Of a DNA stretch of 6,702 nucleotides, positions 1-6,702 are shown in pieces. The DNA is taken from contig CALPJR020000047.1 of NCBI GenBank assembly GCA_943323935.2, positions 1 to 6,702 on the forward strand, in the 5' to 3' direction. Both the position numbers and the translations under genes were made by a program. Below the pieces are notes generated by a model. That model was not told the DNA's origin. It saw nothing but the letters and a program-made list of their open reading frames with translations, and made no database searches. Position 1 is the stretch's first letter; the number at the start of each line of letters is the position of its first letter. This stretch comes from Bifidobacterium breve. Its GTDB lineage: Bacteria > Bacteroidota > Bacteroidia > Chitinophagales > Chitinophagaceae.

Positions 1-20
1 CATTTGAGCCTCTTTTTTAA
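1..20 (-). other. possible start context of a next minus-strand gene off the left edge
   Basis: The first three bases read CAT, so the minus strand has an ATG there. An AGAGG purine run lies 5 bases upstream of it, resembling a ribosome binding site. If real, a leftward gene begins here, about 70 bases after the M20 stop, and its body lies outside the window. Only the initiation codon is visible and one ATG can occur by chance, so this is a weak inference. The remaining bases up to 71 are AT-rich with no convincing terminator. Confidence 0.2.
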
Positions 21-71
21 TGTTAGTTAAATAGTTATAAGCTATTATAAATGAATATATTATTTTGTTTT

Positions 72-1352
72 TTAATGATCAAAAACCAATTGACAGAATG
101 CTTTCACGCCAACAATAAATCCAGACTCATCTAAATAAAAATCTGGTGTATGATGCGGGCCTGCTTTGCTTGGGTCAGTTCCTTTTGGTAAAGCACCTAA
201 ATTGAAAAAGAAGCTTGGTGCTTTTTCTCCAAAGAAGGAGAAATCTTCGGCACCAGTTATCCAAGTAGATTCTGAAACATTTTCTGCACCAGCTGCTTTA
301 ATTAATGCTGGCAATGTTTTCTTCACCAAATTAGGATCATTATAGGTTACCAATGTTTTTGTGTCGATTGTCACATCAGCTGTTGCACCAGAACTTGCTG
401 CAATGGTTTTTACAGTATGTTTAATACGCTCATGCACATCTTTCTGCATTTTACTATCGAGTGTTCTAATGGTACCAGTCATTTCTGCGGTTTCTGGAAT
501 AATATTAGAACGAACACCACTGTTGATCGTACCTACAGTGATCACCACAGGTGCTGTTGTTAAATTCATTTGTCTAGAAACGATATGTTGTAAGCCTTCC
601 ACAATTTGCGCAGATGCTGCAATAGGATCGATACCACCCCAAGGTTGTGAACCGTGGCTACCTTTACCGTTTACTTTAATGGTAAACCAATCTGAAGAAG
701 CCATGAATGCACCAGATTTGTATTTTAATGTGCCCACTGGAGTCTCTGAACTAATATGGATACCAAATACTGCATCCACTTTTGGGTTGTCTAATGCGCC
801 TTCTTTAATCATTAAAGGTGCACCACCTTCTTCATTTCCTGGAGCACCTTCTTCGGCTGGTTGAAATAAAAATACAACAGTACCAGGAAGGTCTTTCTGC
901 ATGGCGTGTAATACTTTGGCTGTGGCCATTAAGATAGAAGTATGTGAGTCATGACCGCAAGCGTGCATCACAGGTACTTTATTACCATTATATTCAGTTG
1001 TTACTTTTGAGGCAAAGGGTAGACTGTTTCGTTCAAAGACTGGCAGTGCATCTATATCTGCTCTTAATGCAATGACTGCACCTGGCTTACCACCTTTTAA
1101 TACTGCTACAACACCGGTTTTAGCAACAGGGTAGCGTACTTCCACACCTGGTAATGTTTTTAAGAAATCAGCAATATATTTACCCGTATTGTATTCTCTA
1201 TTGGATAATTCTGGATTTTGGTGAAAATGTCTTCTCCATTGAATTAATTCAGGCTCTACATTTTCTAATAGTTGGGCATAATTTTTTGGTAGTTCTTGTG
1301 CCATTGAATTGCCTGCAATCAATAAGCTCATTGCGAATAAAAGTTTACGCAT
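72..1352 (-). CDS. exported M20-family metallo-amidohydrolase / carboxypeptidase
   Basis: This 426-residue protein belongs to the M20 amidohydrolases (the group of hippurate, N-acyl-amino-acid and IAA-conjugate hydrolases), which use two metal ions to cleave amide bonds of N-acylated amino acids or small peptides. Residues 1-18 form a Sec signal peptide: MRK, a hydrophobic stretch, then NSMA with predicted cleavage before Gln19. There is no lipobox Cys, so the mature enzyme is probably periplasmic. The family opening RRHFHQNPELS is at 40-50. Likely metal ligands are Cys132 and His134 in HACGHD (130-135), Glu168, His199 in FGIHIS and His401 in GPHHTPDF. Glu167 of the PAEEGAPG motif is the likely catalytic base. 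The small dimerisation/lid domain spans roughly 215-330 and contains GKGSHGSQP (229-237). Length is usual for the family plus a signal peptide, and the ORF appears intact. The start is supported by the signal peptide beginning exactly there. The substrate cannot be read from sequence. It lies 123 bases downstream of the mutase gene on the same strand with no terminator or clear promoter between them, so co-transcription is possible. Confidence 0.93.
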   Translation of the reverse strand: MRKLLFAMSLLIAGNSMAQELPKNYAQLLENVEPELIQWRRHFHQNPELSNREYNTGKYIADFLKTLPGVEVRYPVAKTGVVAVLKGGKPGAVIALRADIDALPVFERNSLPFASKVTTEYNGNKVPVMHACGHDSHTSILMATAKVLHAMQKDLPGTVVFLFQPAEEGAPGNEEGGAPLMIKEGALDNPKVDAVFGIHISSETPVGTLKYKSGAFMASSDWFTIKVNGKGSHGSQPWGGIDPIAASAQIVEGLQHIVSRQMNLTTAPVVITVGTINSGVRSNIIPETAEMTGTIRTLDSKMQKDVHERIKHTVKTIAASSGATADVTIDTKTLVTYNDPNLVKKTLPALIKAAGAENVSESTWITGAEDFSFFGEKAPSFFFNLGALPKGTDPSKAGPHHTPDFYLDESGFIVGVKAFCQLVFDH

Positions 1353-1475
1353 TTGATAGGTTTTTATGATGAAAGAATTTGAATTAAATAGAATGTATAA
1401 ATAAATTTAGTTGAATATTTGAATAAGGTGTTCTAACAAGTAAATAGGATAAAGAATAAATGATTGTTTAATTGT

Positions 1476-3044
1476 TTAAGCTTGGTATTCTCCAAAGATA
1501 TTTCTAAGCACGTCCGAAATTTCGCCCAATGTGCAATTCGCTTCTACAGCAGCAATCACTGGAGGCATCATATTTTGACCTGATTGAACAGCTTCTACAA
1601 TTGCTGCCAAACAGTTTTGTGCAATTGCATTGTCACGACTTGCTTTCAATGCTTTAATTTTTTCAATTTGAGCTTGTTGAATGCTTGCGTCTATTCTGAA
1701 AACAGGTATCTTATTATTTTCATCTGAAATAAATTCATTGACACCTACAATGATTTTTTCTTTTGATTCAATCTCTTTTTGATATTTGTATGCGCTATCA
1801 CTTATACGCTGCTGCATCCATCCAGACTCAATTGCTGCGACAGCTCCACCCATCGCATCAATTTGTTGAATCAATTCAAGTGCTTTAGTTTCGACTTCTG
1901 CAGTTAAATTTTCTACAAAGTAACTACCTGCTAAAGGATCGGCAGTTTCTGGAATGCCACTCTCAAAAGCTACAATTTGTTGTGTTCTCAAAGCAATTGT
2001 TGCAGCTTGTTCCGTAGGTAAGCCTAATGCTTCATCAAACCCATTGGTATGTAAACTCTGTGTACCACCCATGACAGCTGCAATGGTTTGAACGGTCACC
2101 CTTGTGATATTATTCAAAGGTTGTTGTGCAGTTAAAGTGGCTCCACCTGTTTGTGTATGAAAACGTAACATCATTGCTTTTTCATCTGTGGCACCTAAAT
2201 CCTTCATCATCTTTGCCCAAATGGTTCTTGCTGCTCTAAATTTAGCCACTTCTTCAAATAAATTATTATGTGCATTAAAGAAAAAAGAAAGTCTCTTTCC
2301 AAATACATTGATATCTAATCCTTTTGCTAAAGCAGCTTCTACATAGGCTTTACCATTACTCAAGGTAAATGCAATTTCTTGTACAGCGGTACTTCCAGCT
2401 TCACGAATATGGTATCCAGAAATGGAAATACTATTCCATTTTGGCAAGTTGGAACTACACCATTCAAAAATATCAGTAATGATACGCATGGAATGTCTTG
2501 GCGGATAAATATATGTGCCTCTTGCTGCGTACTCTTTTAAAATATCATTTTGGATGGTGCCAGATAATTGTTTTAAATCGATCCCTCTTTTTTTTGCGAC
2601 CGCTACATACAAAGCCAATAAAATAAATGAAGTGGCATTGATGGTCATGGAAGTACTTATTTTATCCAATGGAATACCATCAAATAAAATTTCCATGTCT
2701 TGGATAGAACAAATTGAAACACCTACTTTACCAACTTCACCATCTGCTAAAGCATGGTCTGCATCATAGCCAATTTGAGTAGGAAGGTCAAAAGCCACAC
2801 TTAGTCCCATCACACCTTGTGATAATAGATAGTGGTAACGTTGGTTGCTTTCCTGGGCAGTGGAAAAACCGGCATACTGACGCATCGTCCATAATTTTCC
2901 ACGATACATATCCTTTTGAACACCTCTAATATAAGGGTAGGTGCCTGGATCTGGAATTGCCTTTGCTGTATCTGGAAGATCTAATGGGGTATAGACCTGC
3001 TTAATCTCTATCCCACTATCCGTATGCTTCTTGTTTAATTCCAT
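1476..3044 (-). CDS. methylmalonyl-CoA mutase large subunit (catalytic domain only)
   Basis: This 522-residue protein matches the TIM-barrel catalytic domain of B12-dependent acyl-CoA mutases, which interconvert methylmalonyl-CoA and succinyl-CoA by a radical carbon-skeleton rearrangement in the cytoplasm. It aligns, from memory, with Propionibacterium mutase at a constant offset of 32. Active-site residues are all present: Tyr57 (Tyr89), Thr163 and Gln165 (195, 197), Arg175 (207), Tyr211 and His212 (243, 244), Arg251 and Ser253 (283, 285), His296 and Gln298 (328, 330). Tyr57 and Arg175 are the pair that holds the substrate carboxylate; isobutyryl-CoA mutase has Phe and Gln there, so a methylmalonyl-type substrate is favoured. 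The protein ends at FGEYQA, where full-length mutases continue into the cobalamin-binding domain; no DxHxxG motif is present. It must therefore work with a separate small B12-binding subunit, as split archaeal and actinobacterial enzymes do, and none is encoded here. Several stretches, such as [20 protein letters not shown], resemble isobutyryl-CoA mutase. No ribosome binding site or clear promoter precedes the ATG, which is normal for Bacteroidota. Confidence 0.92.
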   Translation of the reverse strand: MELNKKHTDSGIEIKQVYTPLDLPDTAKAIPDPGTYPYIRGVQKDMYRGKLWTMRQYAGFSTAQESNQRYHYLLSQGVMGLSVAFDLPTQIGYDADHALADGEVGKVGVSICSIQDMEILFDGIPLDKISTSMTINATSFILLALYVAVAKKRGIDLKQLSGTIQNDILKEYAARGTYIYPPRHSMRIITDIFEWCSSNLPKWNSISISGYHIREAGSTAVQEIAFTLSNGKAYVEAALAKGLDINVFGKRLSFFFNAHNNLFEEVAKFRAARTIWAKMMKDLGATDEKAMMLRFHTQTGGATLTAQQPLNNITRVTVQTIAAVMGGTQSLHTNGFDEALGLPTEQAATIALRTQQIVAFESGIPETADPLAGSYFVENLTAEVETKALELIQQIDAMGGAVAAIESGWMQQRISDSAYKYQKEIESKEKIIVGVNEFISDENNKIPVFRIDASIQQAQIEKIKALKASRDNAIAQNCLAAIVEAVQSGQNMMPPVIAAVEANCTLGEISDVLRNIFGEYQA

Positions 3045-3133
3045 AGTTCAAATTACGAATATTTGCTTGTTTTTAGACCTAATAATTTTCCTTTTTCGAT
3101 AAATTTGAATCTAAACAATCCCTAGATAAGTGT

Positions 3134-3141
3134 TAATTTTG
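3134..3141 (+). promoter_or_regulatory. candidate -7 promoter element for the Fe-S carrier gene
   Basis: TAATTTTG matches the Bacteroidota primary sigma factor -7 consensus TAnnTTTG exactly and lies 38 bases upstream of the first ATG. The nearest upstream TTG (3105-3107) is 26 bases away, longer than the usual 17-23, so the -33 element is poor. A second match, TAAATTTG at 3100-3107, has no -33 element either. In such AT-rich DNA chance matches are common, so this is only a candidate. Confidence 0.35.
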
Positions 3142-3179
3142 CAATATAGTCTTTAGATAGATTTTGAATCTTATAGGCT

Positions 3180-3551
3180 ATGCTAAATACAATTTTTATG
3201 TCTACAATAACAGATACATCTTTAACCCCAGTCAGTTTTACAGCTGGCGCTATCGAAGAAATTCAGCGATTAATGCATGCCCCTGATTTTGACCAACAAC
3301 AAAGACTAAGAGTGGGTGTAAAAGGGGGTGGATGTAGTGGGATGACTTATGTATTAGGTTTTGATGTCACTACAGATAAAGACCTTTTATTTTCAATTGA
3401 GGGTATCCCTTGTTGCATAGAAACATCGCATCAGATTTATTTATATGGGATGCAAATAGATTGGCAGGGTGGATTGAATAGCCGTGGATTTACATTTACC
3501 AATCCCAATGCTTCGAGCACTTGTGGATGCGGAACGTCATTTGCTGTATAG
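3180..3551 (+). CDS. A-type iron-sulfur cluster carrier (IscA/ErpA/SufA family, HesB-like)
   Basis: This small protein (123 residues, or 117 from the second ATG) is an A-type carrier, which receives Fe-S clusters from the assembly scaffold and passes them to apo-proteins in the cytoplasm. The three cluster-ligand cysteines are in place: one in KGGGCSGMTY (Cys52 counted from the first ATG) and two in the C-terminal CGCG (Cys115, Cys117). The 63-residue spacing is close to the 64 of E. coli IscA. The family ending N-P-N-A-x-x-x-C-G-C-G-x-S-F is clear. An extra vicinal pair, Cys78-Cys79, lies in the central region and is not one of the family ligands. Two starts are possible. The ATG at 3180 has an AGG 3 bases upstream; the ATG at 3198 (MSTITD) removes a short MLNTIF extension and fits the usual family length better. 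No other isc or suf genes are adjacent, so the assignment to IscA, ErpA or SufA stays open. It is divergent from the mutase gene and convergent with secDF. Confidence 0.93.
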   Translation: MLNTIFMSTITDTSLTPVSFTAGAIEEIQRLMHAPDFDQQQRLRVGVKGGGCSGMTYVLGFDVTTDKDLLFSIEGIPCCIETSHQIYLYGMQIDWQGGLNSRGFTFTNPNASSTCGCGTSFAV

Positions 3552-3594
3552 ATTTTTTGATATAATAAATCATTCTCGCGCTCTATATTAGCAC

Positions 3595-3628
3595 AAAAAA
3601 AGCCCCTCGAAAATCGAGGGGCTTTTTT
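3595..3628. terminator. bidirectional rho-independent terminator between convergent genes
   Basis: A perfect 10-bp inverted repeat, AGCCCCTCGA (3601-3610) and TCGAGGGGCT (3614-3623), encloses a 3-base AAA loop. It is flanked by seven A (3595-3601) on the left and six T (3623-3628) on the right, so each strand's transcript has a GC-rich hairpin followed by a U run. It begins 43 bases after the Fe-S carrier stop and lies 19 bases from the secDF stop, so one element can end both transcripts. Confidence 0.92.
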
Positions 3629-3647
3629 AATATTCAATCAAAACATA

Positions 3648-6647
3648 TTATGCATTATTAGCACTGTGTTTTTTTGCTTTTGGTTCAGTACCCAATGGCT
3701 TGTTCTTAGCAAAGTCTACTAGTACTGGAGCCGCTACAAAGATAGAAGAGTAAGTACCTGTGATCACACCAATCAACATTGCGAATGCAAAACCTCTTGT
3801 TACTTCTCCACCAAAGATGAATAAGATTAAGATGGTTAAGAATACAGTCAATGAAGTCATTACTGTTCTTGATAATGTTTGGTTGATCGCTTTATTAATA
3901 ATAGTTGCATTGTCTACACCTTTCATTAAATGACTGTCCTCACGGATACGGTCATATACAATCACTGTATCATTCATAGAGAAACCAATAACCGTTAGGA
4001 TGGCAGCAATAAAATGCTGGTCAATCTCTAATGGGAATGGAACGACTTCTCTTAAGAAGCTAAATACAATCAAGGTTACAAATACGTCGTGTAATAAAGA
4101 GAAGATGGTACCTAAAGAATATCTCCAATCACGGAAACGAATAAAGATGTATAAACAAATTGCAATCAAAGCGAATAGGGTTGCTTTAGTTGCACCAGCT
4201 TTTAAATCATCAGAGATAGATGGCAATACTTTTTGTTGTTGTTGCTTGTATTGCTCGTCAAATTCTTTATAGGTTGTTCCAGCAGGTAATTGCTTCGCTA
4301 AACCTTTAAATAATAAGGACTCTACTTCTTGATCTACATTATTTCCTTGATCTTTAATTTTATAGGAAGTTGTGATATTGATTTGGTTTTTAGTATCTAC
4401 CGTTTTAATGATAGGAGCTTCACCAAATACTGCTTTCAATTCATTTCTTACTTCTTCGATGTTCACCGTTTTATCAAATTTCACTGTGAAGCTACGTCCA
4501 CCAGCAAATTCAACACCTTCGTCAAATCCGTTGAAGAAAGAAGCAATACCACCAATCAATACAACAACTGATAAAACATAAGCATACTTTCTGAATTCGA
4601 TGAATTTGAAGTTTGCATTTTTAAATACACCTCTTGAAACTGCAGTGAAATATTGAAAATGTCTATTCTTACTTGTGTAGATATCAGTGATCAATCTAGA
4701 AACTAGGATACCACAGAATAAGGATAATAAAATACCAATGATCTGTGTGGTAGCAAATCCTAATACTGGACCTAAACCAAAGTACGCTAAAATGATGGCA
4801 GTTAAAAGCGTCGTAACGTGCGCATCCAATACTGGAGACATAGAACGCTTATAACCATCAGCCACTGCTAATTGGTAGCTCTTTCCTTTCGTTAATTCCT
4901 CTTTAATTCTTTCAAATATAATTACGTTCGTATCCACGGCCATACCAATGGTCAATACCAAACCGGCTATACCTGGTGCTGTCAAAGTAAATCCTAATGC
5001 ACTTAAGATACCAATCGTGAATAATAAGTTTAAAATCAATGCAATATTTGCAACCCATCCACCTGTGTTAAAGTAAATCAACATCAAGGCGAAAATTACC
5101 AAGAATGCAATACCAAATGCCATGGCACCACCTTGAATAGATGCAGCTCCTAATGTTGGACCTACTTGTTGTTCAGCAACAATTTTAGCAGGAGCAGGTA
5201 ATTTACCACTCTCTAAAATTTGTGCCAAATCCTGTGCAGTTTTTAAGGAGTAGTTACCAGATATTTGAGAATTACCTGTAGTGATTGCGTCATTTACATT
5301 TGGCGCAGAATAAACAATATTATCTAGTACAATTGCAATTGGCTTGCCAACATTCTTAGATGTCATCTTTGCCCAAATGCTAGTACCAATCTTATCCATA
5401 TTCATTTTGATGGCTACTTTACCACGCTCATCAAAATCTTGTGCTGCATTGGCAACATGGTCGCCTTCTAATTCTGCTAAACCATTCTCCAAAGTTTTAA
5501 TAGCATATAAGGCTAGAACATCTTTTGCTTTAGGATCTGATTCGTCTGGCTTACCATACATGAATACCAAGTTCGATGGGAACTTAGACTTTACTTCTGG
5601 TAATGCAAGGTATGCATTCAATACAGCTGAATCTTTCTTCAAAGTATAACCAATCTCTGCAGGGAAAACGTACTGGCCATTTTTTGCTTGATAAGGTTGA
5701 GTGAATTGAACGATTCTTAACAATGGATTTTTAGCCGCATTTGCTTTTGCTGTATCAACTTTTGCAACAACAGTAGAATCAACGATACCTGCATTGCTCA
5801 ATTCAATGGCTTTATCAGCAGCTATAATTGCATTTTGGAAATCCTTGTTCTCAAAAGTATATACTTCAAAAAACTGAAGGTTTGCAGTAGATTGTAAATA
5901 AGAACGAACACGCTCTTTATCAGAAATACCTGCTAATTCAATATTGATAATCCCTTTGGTAGGATCTGGATTGATAGAAGGAGAAGCTAATCCAAATCGG
6001 TCAATACGGGTATTTAAAATTCTGTAAGTATTGTTGAATGCTTGAATAGACTGTTCTTGTAAATAAGTAGTTACAGTAGCGTCAGATGCATCAAACTTTA
6101 ATTTACCATTGCTTCTTGTTGCAAATAATGGTGCTAAACTTCCTGTTGGGTTAGCCACTTTATATTCAGCAGTAAACAAACTGATTAAATCAGCATTGCT
6201 GTTTGCTTTTTTGCTTACAGCATTAGCCAATGCAGTATTAAATGCTGGTTCTTTAGAGTAGTTGGCTAAAGATTTGATTAGACCATCTAATCCAACTTCC
6301 ATGGTCACACTCATACCACCTTGTAAATCAAGACCTAACATTAATTCCTTTTCTTTAGCAGCTGCATAAGTCGTTAAGCCAAAAAATAGCTTAGTTTCTT
6401 TTGTACTGTCTAATAAGCGCTTGTAATACACTTTTTTAGCGTCAGCTACACTGTCATTATATAACAATTGTTGGTCTTTATCACTTGGATAAATCTGTTC
6501 TGCTTTAGGTAGTTTATTGACCCAAGCTGTTGCTTTAGCATCCATTGCTTTTTCATGTGTTCTAACGAACCAAGTAAAAGATAGTTGGTAAAGACAAATT
6601 AAAATAAGCGCAAATGTAAAAAAGCGCACTAATCCTTTGAGTTGCAT
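3648..6647 (-). CDS. secDF: protein translocase SecDF (fused SecD-SecF)
   Basis: This 999-residue inner-membrane protein fuses SecD and SecF, the proton-driven accessory subunits of the SecYEG translocon that help pull preproteins into the periplasm. Twelve membrane segments can be placed. TM1 is at about 7-27, followed by the large periplasmic P1 region (about 30-500) with the family motif LGLDLQGG at 104-111. TM2-TM6 lie at about 505-655. The SecF half starts with TM7 near 687-706, followed by the periplasmic domain from about 707 to 815, which opens with FAGGRSF (714-720) and contains a QQQQ run (802-805). TM8-TM12 lie at about 820-978. The proton-path residues of Thermus SecDF are conserved by position: Asp572 in AVDTNVIIFERI (Asp340), Asp893 in GFSMNDTVIVYDRI (Asp637) and Arg927 (Arg671), with the 34-residue spacing of the last two preserved. 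The tail is short and basic (KNKPLGTEPKAKKHS). The fused form of about 1000 residues is usual in Bacteroidota. The ORF appears intact, and the ATG just before the TM1 hydrophobic run is convincing. It is monocistronic as far as can be seen. Confidence 0.97.
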   Translation of the reverse strand: MQLKGLVRFFTFALILICLYQLSFTWFVRTHEKAMDAKATAWVNKLPKAEQIYPSDKDQQLLYNDSVADAKKVYYKRLLDSTKETKLFFGLTTYAAAKEKELMLGLDLQGGMSVTMEVGLDGLIKSLANYSKEPAFNTALANAVSKKANSNADLISLFTAEYKVANPTGSLAPLFATRSNGKLKFDASDATVTTYLQEQSIQAFNNTYRILNTRIDRFGLASPSINPDPTKGIINIELAGISDKERVRSYLQSTANLQFFEVYTFENKDFQNAIIAADKAIELSNAGIVDSTVVAKVDTAKANAAKNPLLRIVQFTQPYQAKNGQYVFPAEIGYTLKKDSAVLNAYLALPEVKSKFPSNLVFMYGKPDESDPKAKDVLALYAIKTLENGLAELEGDHVANAAQDFDERGKVAIKMNMDKIGTSIWAKMTSKNVGKPIAIVLDNIVYSAPNVNDAITTGNSQISGNYSLKTAQDLAQILESGKLPAPAKIVAEQQVGPTLGAASIQGGAMAFGIAFLVIFALMLIYFNTGGWVANIALILNLLFTIGILSALGFTLTAPGIAGLVLTIGMAVDTNVIIFERIKEELTKGKSYQLAVADGYKRSMSPVLDAHVTTLLTAIILAYFGLGPVLGFATTQIIGILLSLFCGILVSRLITDIYTSKNRHFQYFTAVSRGVFKNANFKFIEFRKYAYVLSVVVLIGGIASFFNGFDEGVEFAGGRSFTVKFDKTVNIEEVRNELKAVFGEAPIIKTVDTKNQINITTSYKIKDQGNNVDQEVESLLFKGLAKQLPAGTTYKEFDEQYKQQQQKVLPSISDDLKAGATKATLFALIAICLYIFIRFRDWRYSLGTIFSLLHDVFVTLIVFSFLREVVPFPLEIDQHFIAAILTVIGFSMNDTVIVYDRIREDSHLMKGVDNATIINKAINQTLSRTVMTSLTVFLTILILFIFGGEVTRGFAFAMLIGVITGTYSSIFVAAPVLVDFAKNKPLGTEPKAKKHSANNA

Positions 6648-6675
6648 AGTAGTTTGGTTAACTTTTTTTAGTCGG

Positions 6676-6683
6676 CAAATATA
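6676..6683 (-). promoter_or_regulatory. candidate -7 promoter element for secDF
   Basis: The minus strand reads TATATTTG, an exact match to the Bacteroidota -7 consensus TAnnTTTG, ending 28 bases upstream of the secDF ATG. Transcription would start around 6668-6671, giving a leader of just over 20 bases. The matching -33 element (TTG/TTTG) would fall at or just beyond the right edge, so it cannot be checked here. No Shine-Dalgarno sequence is visible in the leader. Confidence 0.5.
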
Positions 6684-6702
6684 ATGGAAACAAGCCTAAA
6701 AC

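Noticed and set aside
31..45. Small hairpin (ATAGTT / AGCTAT) after the M20 stop, considered as a terminator
   Set aside because: The stem is about 6 bp, AT-rich and includes a G-T pair, and no T run follows on the minus strand.
361..864. 167-codon plus-strand open frame opposite the M20 gene
   Set aside because: It lies wholly antisense to a well-supported enzyme, with no recognisable domain and no promoter. It is a by-product of the codon pattern on the other strand.
1429..1438. TGTTCTAACA inverted repeat in the gap between the mutase and M20 genes, considered as an operator or terminator
   Set aside because: It has only four base pairs per arm and no T run; this is expected by chance in such DNA.
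3045..3075. TAATTTG just upstream of the mutase start, considered as its -7 promoter element
   Set aside because: It is one base short of TAnnTTTG, lies too close to the ATG to leave a leader, and has no -33 element at the right distance.
3437..3637. 66-codon minus-strand open frame overlapping the Fe-S carrier gene and the terminator
   Set aside because: It runs through the terminator hairpin and antisense to the conserved CGCG end of the carrier, and its translation resembles no known protein.
4000..5649. Four plus-strand open frames of 69-101 codons inside secDF
   Set aside because: All are antisense to conserved SecDF coding sequence, and two of them overlap each other in different frames. 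None has a recognisable domain.

Overview
The window looks like ordinary chromosomal DNA from a member of the Bacteroidota, possibly close to Chitinophagaceae, though the genus cannot be fixed from sequence alone. The reasons are: a fused SecDF protein of about 1000 residues, AT-rich codon use and spacers, almost no Shine-Dalgarno sequences, Bacteroidota-type -7 promoter elements (TAnnTTTG), and a signal peptide that puts Gln right after the cleavage site (the Bacteroidetes 'Q-rule'). I see no phage, plasmid, transposon, CRISPR, tRNA or rRNA sequence.

Layout, left to right. Positions 72-1352 (minus) encode an exported M20-family amidohydrolase/peptidase. A 123-base spacer separates it from 1476-3044 (minus), a methylmalonyl-CoA mutase large (catalytic) subunit that lacks the C-terminal cobalamin-binding domain. 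Both genes point left with no terminator between them, so co-transcription is possible. A divergent spacer of about 135 bases follows, then a small A-type iron-sulfur carrier (IscA/ErpA/SufA family) on the plus strand at 3180-3551. This gene converges on 3648-6647 (minus), a complete SecDF fusion. Between the two convergent genes sits a strong hairpin flanked by A and T tracts, which should terminate transcription from both sides. The promoter -7 element of secDF is visible just inside the right edge.

The four genes do not form one pathway. SecDF drives the late stages of Sec export, and the M20 enzyme is a plausible Sec substrate. The mutase belongs to acyl-CoA (propionate/succinate) metabolism and needs a B12-binding partner encoded elsewhere. 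The A-type carrier serves Fe-S cluster assembly. I found no convincing undescribed system. The points most worth a second look are the split mutase, which keeps methylmalonyl-type specificity residues on a scaffold that otherwise recalls isobutyryl-CoA mutase, and the shared bidirectional terminator.
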